A stretch of 64,000 nt of DNA from Diploscapter coronatus (taxonomy: Eukaryota > Nematoda > Chromadorea > Rhabditida > Rhabditidae). Made by a program: the position numbers and the translations under genes. Position 1 is the first letter of the stretch, and each line of letters opens with the position of its first letter. Shown here piece by piece: positions 13,860 to 24,900 of the stretch. The notes under the pieces are model-generated. The model made no database searches, was not told the origin of the DNA, and saw nothing but the letters and a program-made list of their open reading frames with translations. The stretch is from contig OZ038422.1 in NCBI GenBank assembly GCA_964036155.1, forward strand, positions 6,099,201 through 6,163,200, written 5' to 3'.

Positions 13860-13919
13860 CAAACGACTGTTTGGGAGTCGCCTTCTTCACGAAATTGAGC
13901 GACTCCCAACAGTCGTTTG
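13860..13919. repeat. Hairpin, 21-bp stem
   Basis: The arms 13860-13881 and 13899-13919 are reverse complements except for one bulged base: CAAACGACTGTTTGGGAGTC on the left pairs with GACTCCCAACAGTCGTTTG on the right. The loop is about 17 nt. No target-site duplication is visible at the ends. It could be a small palindromic repeat or a microRNA-like precursor. It lies about 1.4 kb upstream of the PDXDC1-like start, outside any gene model. Confidence 0.7.
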
Positions 13920-14129
13920 GTGCACTTCTGTTCTCCTGTTCTGTTTTGATCGGCTAATCATAGGGTAGAGGAATTTGGCGAAATTTAGTCATTCTGCAGA
14001 ATTTCGAAGTAAGAATTGATCAATCGTCAAAAATAGATAGGTAGAGTGGGGAACTGTCAATTATAAAGTGATTTAGAAGCAGGGGTATGAGAGATAATGA
14101 CGGGGCTGTGAAATGGTTCGTTTTGCAGG

Positions 14130-14146
14130 GAGAGAGAGAGAGAGAG
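14130..14146. repeat. (GA)n microsatellite
   Basis: Uninterrupted alternating GA for about 17 bases, in the intergenic region upstream of the PDXDC1-like gene. Confidence 0.8.
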
Positions 14147-17100
14147 ATTGTAAGTGACGTAAGAGAACCCGTGTCTTTCCAAGTAAGCACTGCGCGAGAC
14201 TGTCGAATGTCAAACTGACGAGTTCCCTTCCATTTTTGCGTCTGCCTCTTTTTCTCTTGTCCCCCCTCCCCTCTTTCTCCTTGTTCGTTTTTGCCCTCCG
14301 GCCGCCACCTCACCAATTTCTCCAATCGATCAATCGAGAATGAAATAGCAGCAGAAATCGAGAGACTCGCGAGAAAATACACACGTAGAGAAGAGAGAAT
14401 GAGAAGAGAAATGAAGATACGCACTTCGCATGCAACGTGGATTCGATGCAACGCAACGATCCACGAATTTGCGGAAAAAAAGACTCATCGGAGGCTTGAT
14501 TTTACAGGAATCATCCATATTATATTAGTGGAGAGTCAAGCAGAACTTTATAGACGAAGAAAAATACATGAACTTCAAGATTTTTTTCGGGATAATTTGA
14601 AAAAAAAAAAAGATACAATTCTAGTAAATATCTAGCTGCATTTGAAAAAGACCTTCACAAAAGATGTACTTCCAAGCACAAGTTTGCAGTTTTGTAGTAG
14701 GAAAATAGCAAAGGCATAGAAAAGTGATAATAAAACTAATGAAACGAAGTGAAAACAATATCTTCAAAGGTTCGGTGAAAATCAATTGTTTTGCTATGAT
14801 TTCCAATTTCCACGTGCCAAATTGTTGAAAAGCAGTGAAAACAGAAAATAACAAACTGACTGACTGACTGAGGCTGGGAAATGAGGTCTGACTATGAGGG
14901 AATAGGTCTATGGCTGGCACTGCGATTCTGCGCTTGTGCCTCTTCCTCTATTTGCGCTTTGCTAAACGTAAGTAATAAACACTTTGCAGGGCTGGTTTTT
15001 TTCTACGCAAGATAGCGTGATCTCTATTATTAGTGAAGAGGACAAGAAACCATCAATTCGCACTATGATAGGCACAAAGAGAACCGAAATAACTGATGAA
15101 AGTCGAGATAGTTTTTGTCGATCAGTCAGAAATATAGAAGAAGCTGCTAGAAATAATGAGTGGTTCTTAGGGGGTTTTCTGACAAAACTCATAGAGAATA
15201 TGTGTGGGAGTTGTTGGCTGCATGGCAACGCTTGCTTTACCCTGCATTTCTTCTGCTGTTTTCATGTGCTTCTAAACATAAACACAACCGGACAGGGAAG
15301 GCATTAATTCGAATGCAAACCTGTTCACCTGGAACACTACCAAGAAATATGAAGATGCAGGAAGTAATTATGAGTTTTAGGTTTTGTTTGATTCATAAAC
15401 TTTGAAAGTCATAGAAGTTTCCAAACACTAAAGCTTGAATTTCAAATGTGGCAAAAGCAACTTTGTAGCCTGCACTGACATGTTTATTTCAGCCTGACAA
15501 GTGACAAGAGATATTTGAATGAATCGCATAAAATTGACATAAAACAAAGGACAAGGATTAGGAAAGGGGGGCTGCAAACAAACGAATTGGAAAAGGGAGA
15601 CGAAAGCGGCGCTATTTGACAGCCTTTGGGATGTCAATGAAGCGCTGAAACGGGATCGCGGAAAATCGATACTATTTGTGACCAGCCACGATGACTTTGA
15701 CGTACAATGTGAACATGTCATTTGGAACTTTTTTAAATCAGCATGCATAAGTTTGAAAGCTCTCTTCGTTCTTGTCAAATTTCGAACTCTCGAGCGAACG
15801 CAAAAAGAAGCAAGAAAAACGAATAATTGAAAACCGGAGCCTAGCAATATGGGAAATAAGGAAACCGCACCACTTATGGAGGGCAAGGTGACATATAAAC
15901 AGGCGCAGAGAAAGACAGACAAACATACAACTGACTAACCTACTTACTCGTGAGAGCGATAAAGAGTTCAATCGAATAAGGAGACTCTCATTTGTTAAAT
16001 GACCATTCTGCTCACTGGAATTTCTAGCTATACTTTTCAAAATATTTGGACACAAATTCAAAACGAGACCATTTAACCGAACGATTATAAATAATAATTA
16101 TTGCGAAATCAAACCGTTTCACAGAAATTCTAAGAGAATTCTGCAAAAAATGATATTTTTTAATATCAGAAAGAAGTGTGAAATAGCAATAAATTTCTAT
16201 ACGAATTAGAACCCTGAAATAGAATGCAAACTTGAAGAGCAGAGAAAGTTGCTGGAGCTGATAAGTTGATAAGAAAAGGAAAGCGAATGGTTACTTTTGT
16301 ACAAACAAGGAAGCAAAGAAATCGATGGCAACTTGTGATCGCTGATCCTTCTATGCAACTGCTATATTTGGGTACTTGTTATTTTCAACAAAATTGAATT
16401 TGTACATGACAACTTGAGGGAATGTTTTCATTTCGAATGAGAAGCCGATCTCGAATTTCATAAATCGACGGTGCAAGTGAATTCACATGAAAGACCTAAC
16501 TACTATTTAATTCTGAAATTTGTTTGGAGGCAGAAAGCGAATTTCGAGATTGAGATAAGCGAATCCAGCCCATTCATGTAAACCCACTCAGATCTTCATG
16601 TTCGACTCTTATTTCCCTAGTTTTTCAGGATCTTTTCCTCAAAATTTCCAGCTTCTCCTTTCCCTCACTGCCTCTCAACAGCCACGTTGCCTATCTGCGT
16701 TTCGTATCTCTCGGGGGACAGACCTCTTTTCTATTTTCCCTTTCCTTCCCTTCCATTCTTCCTCTGCCGGCCTGTTGGATCCTTCCATATTCATACGCGC
16801 ACATGTGCTGCGGCTGTGTGTTGTGGAAGGAAAAATGAACAGAAAAGAGGAAATAAAGCAGCAACAAAATGAGAATGGAAAGTGTATGGACAAATCGAAC
16901 AGCGCAACTCACACTCCCACTCCCCGACACAATTGACAGAGCTGACAAGGGCCAATGAGCCGACTCTAACGACTTGTTGTTCCAGAACTCTGTGGTCTTT
17001 GAAATACCATAGAAGTGGCAATGTGCCGAAACTAATGCATGATTTTATTATTGCAATAATATCTCCATGACAAATTGAAAAAAGTGAGTTTCTATAAACA

Positions 17101-18063
17101 AGTGTCATGGCAAATAGATTCATCTTGCAAATGCTTGAAGACAATGTCTGAATGAAGGTCTGAAGCCCCATGCATTCTTAAAATCTAGACTTGATCAAAC
17201 TTTACGAAAAATCTAAATTTAAGAAATGGCCACAAATTCAGAGGTCATTAGAAGCGCGTTCGCGAATTTTGCACTCAAGTAGCAACCTGTCGAGTAAGTG
17301 CGCTACTGGGTCATGCATAATTTTGGCAGCATTTCACTTTGACGACTAGACTCCCTCGAGGGTTATGCTAAATTTATGACACAATTGAAAAACAAGAAGA
17401 AATGATTTACTTTTATGTTAACAGCGTAAAAATGCCAAGAAAACGCAACAAAATATTGTATCAGTAGACAGCGATCAAAGTCATTGCCTCCTACCTTGCT
17501 GTGTGAATATTTGAGATATTTGATATCCAAGTCGAATGCCTCTCGAGCGCCAAATGCTCCATTTTATTGCCGCTCTTTCCCATTCTCATGTCAATTGGAC
17601 ACCAGACGCATTTACATGATTAACGATCGGCAATTTGTCATAACACAGATTTTTATAGAAATATTTGAAAAATTAGCAAAACAATGATTTGAAAATTAAA
17701 ATAACAGGTGGTCTAATGTCTTGATCGCTTAGGAGTTTAAGAAAACAAAACTTAACTGAAAATGTATGCTTCAAAATTGAAAAATTAATAAATTTCTCTA
17801 GCTGAAACTTTTCAAAGGTCTATTTAGAAATTTTTTTAACAATTTGACTATTTTTCGGCTTCATAAGTCAAGTTGCATAACGGCAAAGACTTACCACTCC
17901 ATGTAAAATTCAGAACATTTTGTGAAGGAATTACTTTCTTGTTTCTTGGAATAATAGGGAACTTTATCCATCTTTTTCCCTAATAAAAACAATTTTTCAA
18001 ACTTTTAAAATTATCGACTGTTTCGAATGATATGGCTAAATATCCCTCTGCACTATCAATAAG

Positions 18064-18182
18064 GGGGGCGAGCGTTATTCACCTAAATTTTTGGTGAATA
18101 ACGCTACGGTTCGGTGAATAACGCTACGGTGAAAACTGTAGCGTTATTCACCAAAAATTTTGGTGAATAACGCTATGGACCC
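18064..18182. mobile_element. 119-bp foldback element with 9-bp direct repeats
   Basis: The 13-mer AGCGTTATTCACC or its reverse complement occurs five times: minus sense at 18071-18083 and 18140-18152, plus sense at 18093-18105, 18113-18125 and 18162-18174. The copies form two adjacent hairpins. The block is flanked by the perfect 9-bp direct repeat ATCAATAAG at 18055-18063 and 18183-18191, as expected of a target-site duplication. The outer ends start GGG on both sides. A 9-bp duplication suggests a Mutator- or Merlin-type non-autonomous element; the class is inferred. Confidence 0.75.
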
Positions 18183-18502
18183 ATCAATAAGCGCGCTTCT
18201 CATTAATTGAGAAAATTTATTTCTTTCAATAAACCCTTTCTTTGCATTTTTTTCATTTTTCTCAATATTTTGTGTCAAGTATTTTTCATTATTTAGTAAG
18301 CTTTTTCATTACCACAAATGAAGTGTTGAATTTCTATGAACTCCAACTTTTAAGCACAAAGAATGGAGTTCAAATTCGACAAAATTTTCATGCTAGAAAT
18401 AGAATATCTTCTCGCAAATTCCTGCACCCAAAAACTACTTCAATTCCGTCAAATTTCATGTGATGAGTAATCTATTGTCGACAAGCTTTATTCCTTTTAT
18501 GA

Positions 18503-21070
18503 ATGATATTCTTTAAAAGATTACTAATTCCATATTTTCTTTTATCGCTGTCCGGATCAATTGAATGTCAGAGTAATTCAACCTCAAGTGCGTATTCTTC
18601 ATTACTGTAGGAAATATAAGGCTTCAGATATGACGGATAGTTACAATCGATTGGTTTATGACATTTTTCATGATTACAGAAAAGAACCTCCACTTGAAGG
18701 TGACTTTCGAAACGATTTACATGATTCTCACGTTTAAATATTCTTTGGTAATGTTTATTCAATTCACTTATCTATCATTTGAAAGGATTTACTAGTGTTT
18801 CTTCTCTAACATCAGTATTTTTCAAGCCATGCATATTCCAAATGTTGCGCATAAACTTACCAGCAAGTAATTCTCTATTTTAGCTCAAATATGTGAATTG
18901 GCACCACAACTTCAGTTGAAAGTTACGCTCTTCTACACGAAACTAGTCGAAGTGGTAGGTTTAAATGGCAAGGTAGCTTTGATCAAACTTATTATTTATT
19001 CCAGATGGAAAAAGATGAGACAATTGCTATGATTGTCGAGCTTAAAGTCGTAAGTTTTGAATAAGATATTTTGTCACAATCACATAGGGTTTGACAAAAG
19101 TATATGCGCTGGTTAAATAAAAAAACCTTTAGATTTGAGAAAGTGAATTAGAAAAAAGTGACCTAAACTTCTTGAAACTTGGCATTTATAGGAATTGATT
19201 ATCAAGAAATAGAAAATTATTTCAAAAATATGTAGTTTAAAATTACGTTCACTTTTGAGTTCGAATTGTCACAAAGGTTTTTATCTTTCTCTATTATATT
19301 CATTGTTTAGAATTGGATCGATAGCCGAATTAATTGGAACCCTAGAGAATATGGCGGCATTGAACGCGTTTTTAGAAGGCACGACGAAGTGTGGATTCCG
19401 GATTTGACCATAATCAACGCAAACGATGTTAAAGACTACCGAGAGGACTATCAGAAAGTAGTGCAGATTTACTCGAATGGAACGATTCAATATTATATGA
19501 TCATGTTGGCATCTTTTGTCTGCAATTATGATGTATCAAAATGTAACATCTTCCATACAAACTTATTCTTGCAGCTACGTCGTCTTCCTTTCGACAAGCA
19601 AATATGCAACATTTCTCTCGTCGCCTACAATACGCTCATTCCGATAAAGCTTATCTCATCAGAAAAACTCGCCACTCTCGGACTGGTAAGAAATTTTATT
19701 TCAGCCTAAAAAGATGTTATCAAATCTCACGGAATTCGTTTGTGAATGAGATTCAAATTGAAATATTTAATGATAAGGAAGACAAAGAACTATTCAAGGG
19801 CCCTGAAAATGCTCTCGGCAATGGCGAATGGCGCGTCGTCAATCTGACGAAGGATGATAGTGCGAGCGTTCCGTGCATTAATGCAGAAGATCTATATCCA
19901 ATTGTATATTTTTTTTAAACTTTATTGGTCATTGTTCTGATATATTTAGGGATATTTCTCGATTCATATGTATCGTTATGGAATCTATTATGTCTTTCTT
20001 ATCGCGATACCATCGTTCATTTTCAATATCATCTCAATTTTTGGAATTTTCATGAAGAATATAGATCGGATGGGACAGGTTAGTAGTGTCGATGAGCGAT
20101 CACCTGGAATAAAGTAGAAAGGACACATTTCTTTCTCTTCCCCTTTTGAGCATCAACTAACAAAGAATTGACCGGACGAACGCCGAGAAGCTGCCGCCCG
20201 GCAACCGCTCGGAGGCCGGGCGGCTATTGCACGGCGTTCGTCCGGTCAATTTTCTGAGAAAAAATGCGCACTAATACGCAATTGTTCACATGGCGATTTT
20301 GCTTATCTTCTTCGTTCTTTCATCGAAATTAGTGAGGCTTTCGCTATAAACACTTTCCAACTATTGCCCTTTATCGATATTGGTAAAAATGTATTGGCCA
20401 ATTATCGATAATTAGCACAAAAATTGAGAAAATAAGAAGAAAAAATAAAAAACTGCAAAAAAAAAAAAACATTGTCATCAAATCGAGGGAGATACGTGAT
20501 TCGCAAAAGCGAGGAGAAAGAAACGCATCCCTTTTACTTGATTCCAAATTATCGCTTATCAACAGTATGGCTTTTCCGTGAATAATCATGCATATTTTAG
20601 TTGACGATCGTTCTGACAAACCTAATGTCATTGAAGTAAGCTCAACTGATAAAATTGGCTGATTTCAAGAAACAGTTCCCATCTTTCAGCTTCCTTCTCT
20701 CAATATTGGCTGATTCCATTTCAAAGACTCGATATCTCCCTTTGCTTGGTAGTTTATAAATTGCAAGATTATCAATATTTCATCATAAACTTTAGCTTTG
20801 TACGTCATTATCAACCTGATCATTATTATTATTGCGTATTTCGTCATTTTATGCAAAATTCTATTGGATAAGAAAATCCTGAAGAAACTGCATAAGTGGC
20901 AGGAAGACCAAGAGTCGAAAAATCATACATGGTTTGTCAAGTTACTGAAGTCAGTTCATAGCAATTTTAGGTCCTTTACGAGCTTTCTTCTGATGCATAT
21001 TTGGGATATATTGTACTACTGTCTACAGGCTGCTAACCTTGTAAATCTCATTTATTTTTTCATTGGCTAA
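18503..21070 (+). CDS. Cys-loop ligand-gated ion channel subunit (copy 1)
   Basis: This is a membrane receptor subunit of the pentameric ligand-gated ion channel family. Exon 1 (18503-18587) encodes a signal peptide ending near SGSIECQS. Exon 2 (18628-18699) carries TDSYNRLVYDIFHDYR, and exon 3 ends at 18954. The extracellular domain has WIPDLTIINANDV and a Cys-loop with exactly 13 residues between cysteines (VCNYD joined to LRRLPFDKQIC). M1 contains AIPSFIFNIISIFG; M2-M3 contains LTIVLTNLMSLN then FLLSILADS; M4 ends SFLLMHIWDILYYCLQ. The stop TAA is at 21068-21070. Early exons were fixed by comparison with the next gene, a clear tandem paralogue. The PAR motif of anion channels is not seen before M2; ligand and ion preference are unknown. 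One exon near 19714-19903 needs an extra short intron to stay open. Confidence 0.9.
20166..20251. repeat. GC-rich long hairpin inside channel intron
   Basis: A 20-bp perfect outer stem (20166-20185 with 20232-20251; left arm AATTGACCGGACGAACGCCG) encloses a symmetric 7x7 internal loop. A second 10-bp stem follows (GCCGCCCGGC at 20193-20202 with GCCGGGCGGC at 20215-20224). It lies in the M1-M2 intron of channel copy 1. That intron is 522 nt, against 45 nt at the same place in copy 2, so insertion is likely. No clear target-site duplication was found. Confidence 0.8.
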
Positions 21071-21351
21071 CTTAGGGAATCCAAGATAATTTAACCTTGT
21101 TCATTTTGTATGAAAATCGTGAATAAATTTTATTTTCGTGCAAAGTTTTATCTAAATTGAGCTCATATTATGTGTTCTAAAATTTCAAATATTAATGAAA
21201 ATTTTCTCGTCTGAAGGATCAAGTGTCGAAACTTGAGAATTCATTCCCACCTAATCGAGTTTTTTCATAGCTTCCTACTGATTAGTCATCCAAAATTCAG
21301 TCTTGTTATGCACTCACTATCTAGAATTCGTCTGAATTATTTTGTCTGTTA

Positions 21352-23864
21352 ATGTTTATGGGGTTAATGAGAAAATTGTGGACACTTTTAATTGTCATAT
21401 TTTCAAGTATAAATTGCCAGAATATTTCAGGTAAGAAATGGGAATGAAACATCTTATGATGCCCTTTTCAGAGTTGAGTAATTCTTATGATCACCTTTTA
21501 AAATTCATTTTCAAAGACTACGATATTTCGAGAGCTCCTATTGAAGGTACAGAATATTGTAGAATTTAGAAAAGTAAACAAAAATACGTTTAGCTCAACG
21601 ATGCCATTTATCACCTCTGATGAATATGACAGTCATGCTGTCCTATATCAAAGTGGTCGAAGTTGTGAGTTTTACCTCAATGAGTATTCTTGACATGATT
21701 TGGTATTATTTTCAGATTGAAAAGGATGAAACCATGACTATGATTACTGAGCTGAAGATCGTATGTTTCTTTGAAGAAATTATTATGAAAAAGAAACAGC
21801 CTTCAGCAATATACCGATTCTCGAATAAACTGGAACCCAGAAGAATTTGACGGGCTCGATTATGTCTATGTGAAGGAGTCAGATATTTGGATACCAGGTG
21901 AGTGCAGACAGTGAAACTTTGTCGCTCTCCTTCTCTAATGGACGAGAAATGATGGCAGAAATATGGCGATTTTGAACATTTTTCAGTCGTTTGGATGTAA
22001 TCAAATCCCAAATGAAAATTCAAGCGACGAAAAGAATGTTAGAAAAAGTGGAAATTCGGAAAACTTCTTCTTGACGTCACAACTTTTCATGGAATTATCC
22101 ATTTCGAAAACGGTAAAAAACGTCAGAAACAATAAAAGTCGGGCTTTAATATGAAGTAATTTTCATCGTTCATGCCTTACGTTTTTTTTTTTAATTCACC
22201 TGCGCCCTCTAGCTTTATTAGGGTAGCCAAGTGTAAAGCATCTTTTCTTACAACTATTTCGCCAAATGATCTCAAAATTTTCTATCGTTACAAAACCACA
22301 AAATTCCACGTTGTTTTCTAGGCCACATTGGCAACGTTTCAGATGTGACAGTGATCGATGCCGACGACGTGAAGGACTACCGCGAAGATATTCAGAAATT
22401 GGCCCAGATCTTCGCGAATGGCACTGTTCAGTTTTTCATGTACATGCTCACTTCCACCGTTTGCAATTATGATGTAACTGATGATCTAACGAGGGAAACT
22501 ATCAATGCGTTACCCACTGAATCAGTTCATATTTGCAAGGTAATTCAATTCGGACATGCTGGTAACACGGATATTAGGTTAAAATGTGCCCTCTGTTCAT
22601 CCTAATCCCAGGATTTGACTTCAAAGCTTCCTCTTTCAAGACTTTGTTGATGCGCGAGTAATACATCGACAACTCTCACAATAATGCACGCTAATTTTGC
22701 ATTGCTAATGTTTGCAAAGTAAAGAAAAGATAAATTTTTATGTAAAACCCTGAAAGCATGATAGACGAAAGGCGCTTTTTAATCTGATGATATTCATTAT
22801 CAACATCTCCGAATTGAATTACCCTGCAAATATGAACTGATTTTGCGAGTAACACGCGGATATTTCCTTTGTAAAATTATTTTGATCATTCTCCTCAGTT
22901 ACGCCGATTCCCGTTCGACAAACAAATCTGCAATATTTCTGTCGTTAGCTATACTTATCTCATTCCAATAAAACTCAGTATTCGTGAGAAGCTCATGATG
23001 GATAAGTTGGTCTGTTAATTCATGCATAGTCAGAAATTTTTTAAAAAAATATTTAGACGAAAGGCAATTTATTGGGAAATGGAGAATGGCAAATGGTCAA
23101 CTTATCGAAAGATGACGGTGGAAGCGTGGTCTGCGCGCCTGGAGCTGACGCACTGCCGATTGTAAGTTTTTTTTAAAATGTATTTTCAGGCCGTGAGCCT
23201 TCTAAAGTTATTTCTAAATCTAGGCCAGATTTTCTATCCACATAACACGTCACAGTATATTCTACATTTTTTTAATAGCGATGCCATCGTTCATCCTCAA
23301 CATTACTTCAATTTTTGGGCTCTTTATGAAGAATGTCGATCGGATGGGACAAGTAATTTCCTATCTCTAGTAATAGACTGAAAGACCTTTCATTTAGATG
23401 ACTATTCTTTTGACAAACCTGATGTCGTTAAAGTTAGTCCAGTGAACCATTTCATTAACGATTTTCAACAAGTTTTCAGCTTCCTTCTCTCAATATTGGC
23501 AGATTCGATACAAAAGACCGCATATCTTCCATTGCTCGGTAACAAACATTTGGAGAAGGTGTAAATAGTTCCTAAAATTTAGCCCTCTATGTCATCATAA
23601 ACCTGATAATTATTATCATAAGCTATTGCATTATTCTGTCTAAAGCGTATCTTGAAAAGAAGATTTTGAAGAAATGTCAGAAATGGCAAGAAGCTCGGGA
23701 GGCGAAAAATCATCATTCTTGGTAATGATATGTACCGATTAAAAGTTATCCGTAAGATCTTTAGGTCCCCTATGAGCTTTCTTCTGATGCATATTTGGGA
23801 CATCTTGTACTACTGTCTACAGGCTGCTAACCTTGCAAATCTTATTTATTTCTTCTCCGCATAA
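21352..23864 (+). CDS. Cys-loop ligand-gated ion channel subunit (copy 2)
   Basis: This is the tandem paralogue of the upstream channel gene, starting about 280 bp after its stop. The first exon starts at 21352, with further in-frame ATGs at 21358 and 21367. It encodes a signal peptide containing LWTLLIVIFSSINCQ. Next come NSYDHLLKFIFKDYDISRAP, MTVMLSYIKVVEV, IEKDETMTMITELK and RINWNPEEFDG. The acceptor ending at 22342 gives WIPDVTVIDADDV, which matches copy 1. The Cys-loop is VCNYD plus LRRFPFDKQIC (13 residues between cysteines). M1 has FLIAMPSFILNITSIFG, M2-M3 MTILLTNLMSLN and FLLSILADS; M4 ends in ANLIYFFSA and TAA at 23862-23864. The reading frame is intact. Two extracellular introns (21898-22342 and 22474-22898) are long; at the second site copy 1 has only about 40 nt, and the first site is uninterrupted in copy 1. 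Confidence 0.9.
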
Positions 23865-24900
23865 ACCTTGCACACTTACTCTCCGTTATCCCTGACTAGA
23901 GAAAGACAAGGACCATCACCTGGCTTTTGGAATAGACCTATACAATATATGAAGCGGGTATTTTGTCGATTCGAAGTATGTAATTAGTTTTTGTCGAGCA
24001 TAAATATTTTCAACATTTGCCTCATGATAGTTTTTAAGTCAAAAGTAGGAGCTGCATGACAGAGTGGTAATAGTTCGGCGATAGATCGAGTCAAAGGCTA
24101 GTCCGTTATTATCACTAGATCGAATTTATGCAAAACAATCTTTCACTATTTTCTGTAATTAATAATCTTTTCTTTTTAGCAAAACCGTTGGGTGTGTCTG
24201 TTTGTTTGTTTGCTTGTTTTTCTGAGCTTAGATTAGCATTTTTTTTTTAGAAAGAACCGTTTTTTTACCACAAATTAGAATATTACCAATGCAAAATCGA
24301 TCAAATTTTTCTGCGTTTTACACCTCCATTAAATTACCTTTCCAGCCATGTATAACACATGGGAGCCAGACAAACTTATCATAGAGACCTAAGCTTGGAC
24401 AAACACACGAACTCAACAAAAATACTAATTGTTTAGATTAGATTTGGATTCGATAATAAAAAGTTAAATTTACTCATTTAGTTAGATGGCAAAGTGAAAA
24501 GAGCATCAAAGCTGGAATCACTTGGACAAATGAAATTAAGCTGTAGAAAATGACTGGACGAAATTACAAACAAGCAAAGAGTACATAACATAGTTTTTAG
24601 TTTCAAGAGTCATGATAAGTCAAGAAAGTTACCAGTTTTAGCCTTGATTAATTGAATTTTTTTTTATCACATTCTTACTCGAACCATTCAAAAGCTTTAA
24701 CTGTCGTTATTTGTAATTTAAAGAATTATGCATCCCTCCATTTTTCAGGACAATTTTTTGCCCAAATATGAAATTTGAGAGAATGCACAATAACTTGGAA
24801 AAAATGAACCTTAGGTAAAGATAACATTTCAAACGAGATCTGAATAATATCCGTAAGAAAGTTGACAAAAACTGAGCAAAAACGAGAGAAGACTAACCAA
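23865..24900. other. Intergenic, convergent 3' ends
   Basis: This separates the plus-strand channel gene from the minus-strand TatD-type gene, so both 3' ends face it. I see no coding exon. A tRNA-like stretch at about 24047-24130 has an A-box-like TGACAGAGTGGT but a poor B box. I do not call it a tRNA. Confidence 0.5.

Larger units (their letters stand above)
12467..18502. other. Six-kilobase intergenic region
   Basis: This lies between the 5' end of the minus-strand PDXDC1-like gene and the plus-strand channel gene, so it should carry both promoters. It has (GA)n at 14130-14146, an ACTG run at 14855-14871, and pyrimidine-rich tracts near 14225-14290 and 16630-16780. It also holds a hairpin at 13860-13919 and a foldback element at 18064-18182. 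Open frames such as 15428-15922 show no domain, and overlapping frames are open on both strands, so I do not call them genes. Confidence 0.5.

Noticed and set aside
14020..14451. 143-codon minus-strand open frame
   Set aside because: Driven by GA/CT-rich simple sequence; the composition is repetitive and no domain is seen.
15428..15922. 164-codon minus-strand open frame, the longest uninterrupted one in the window
   Set aside because: No domain, no plausible membrane topology, an overlapping open frame on the same strand, and no exon partners; it lies in a gene-poor region.
18568..18762. Minus-strand open frame with several Cys and His residues
   Set aside because: It is the antisense shadow of exons 1 and 2 of channel copy 1, which are confirmed by similarity to copy 2 and by splice phase.
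22322..22342. Seven extra residues before DVTVIDADD in channel copy 2
   Set aside because: Using the better acceptor ending at 22342 gives WIPDVTVIDADDV, matching copy 1, so the extra residues come from a wrong acceptor choice.
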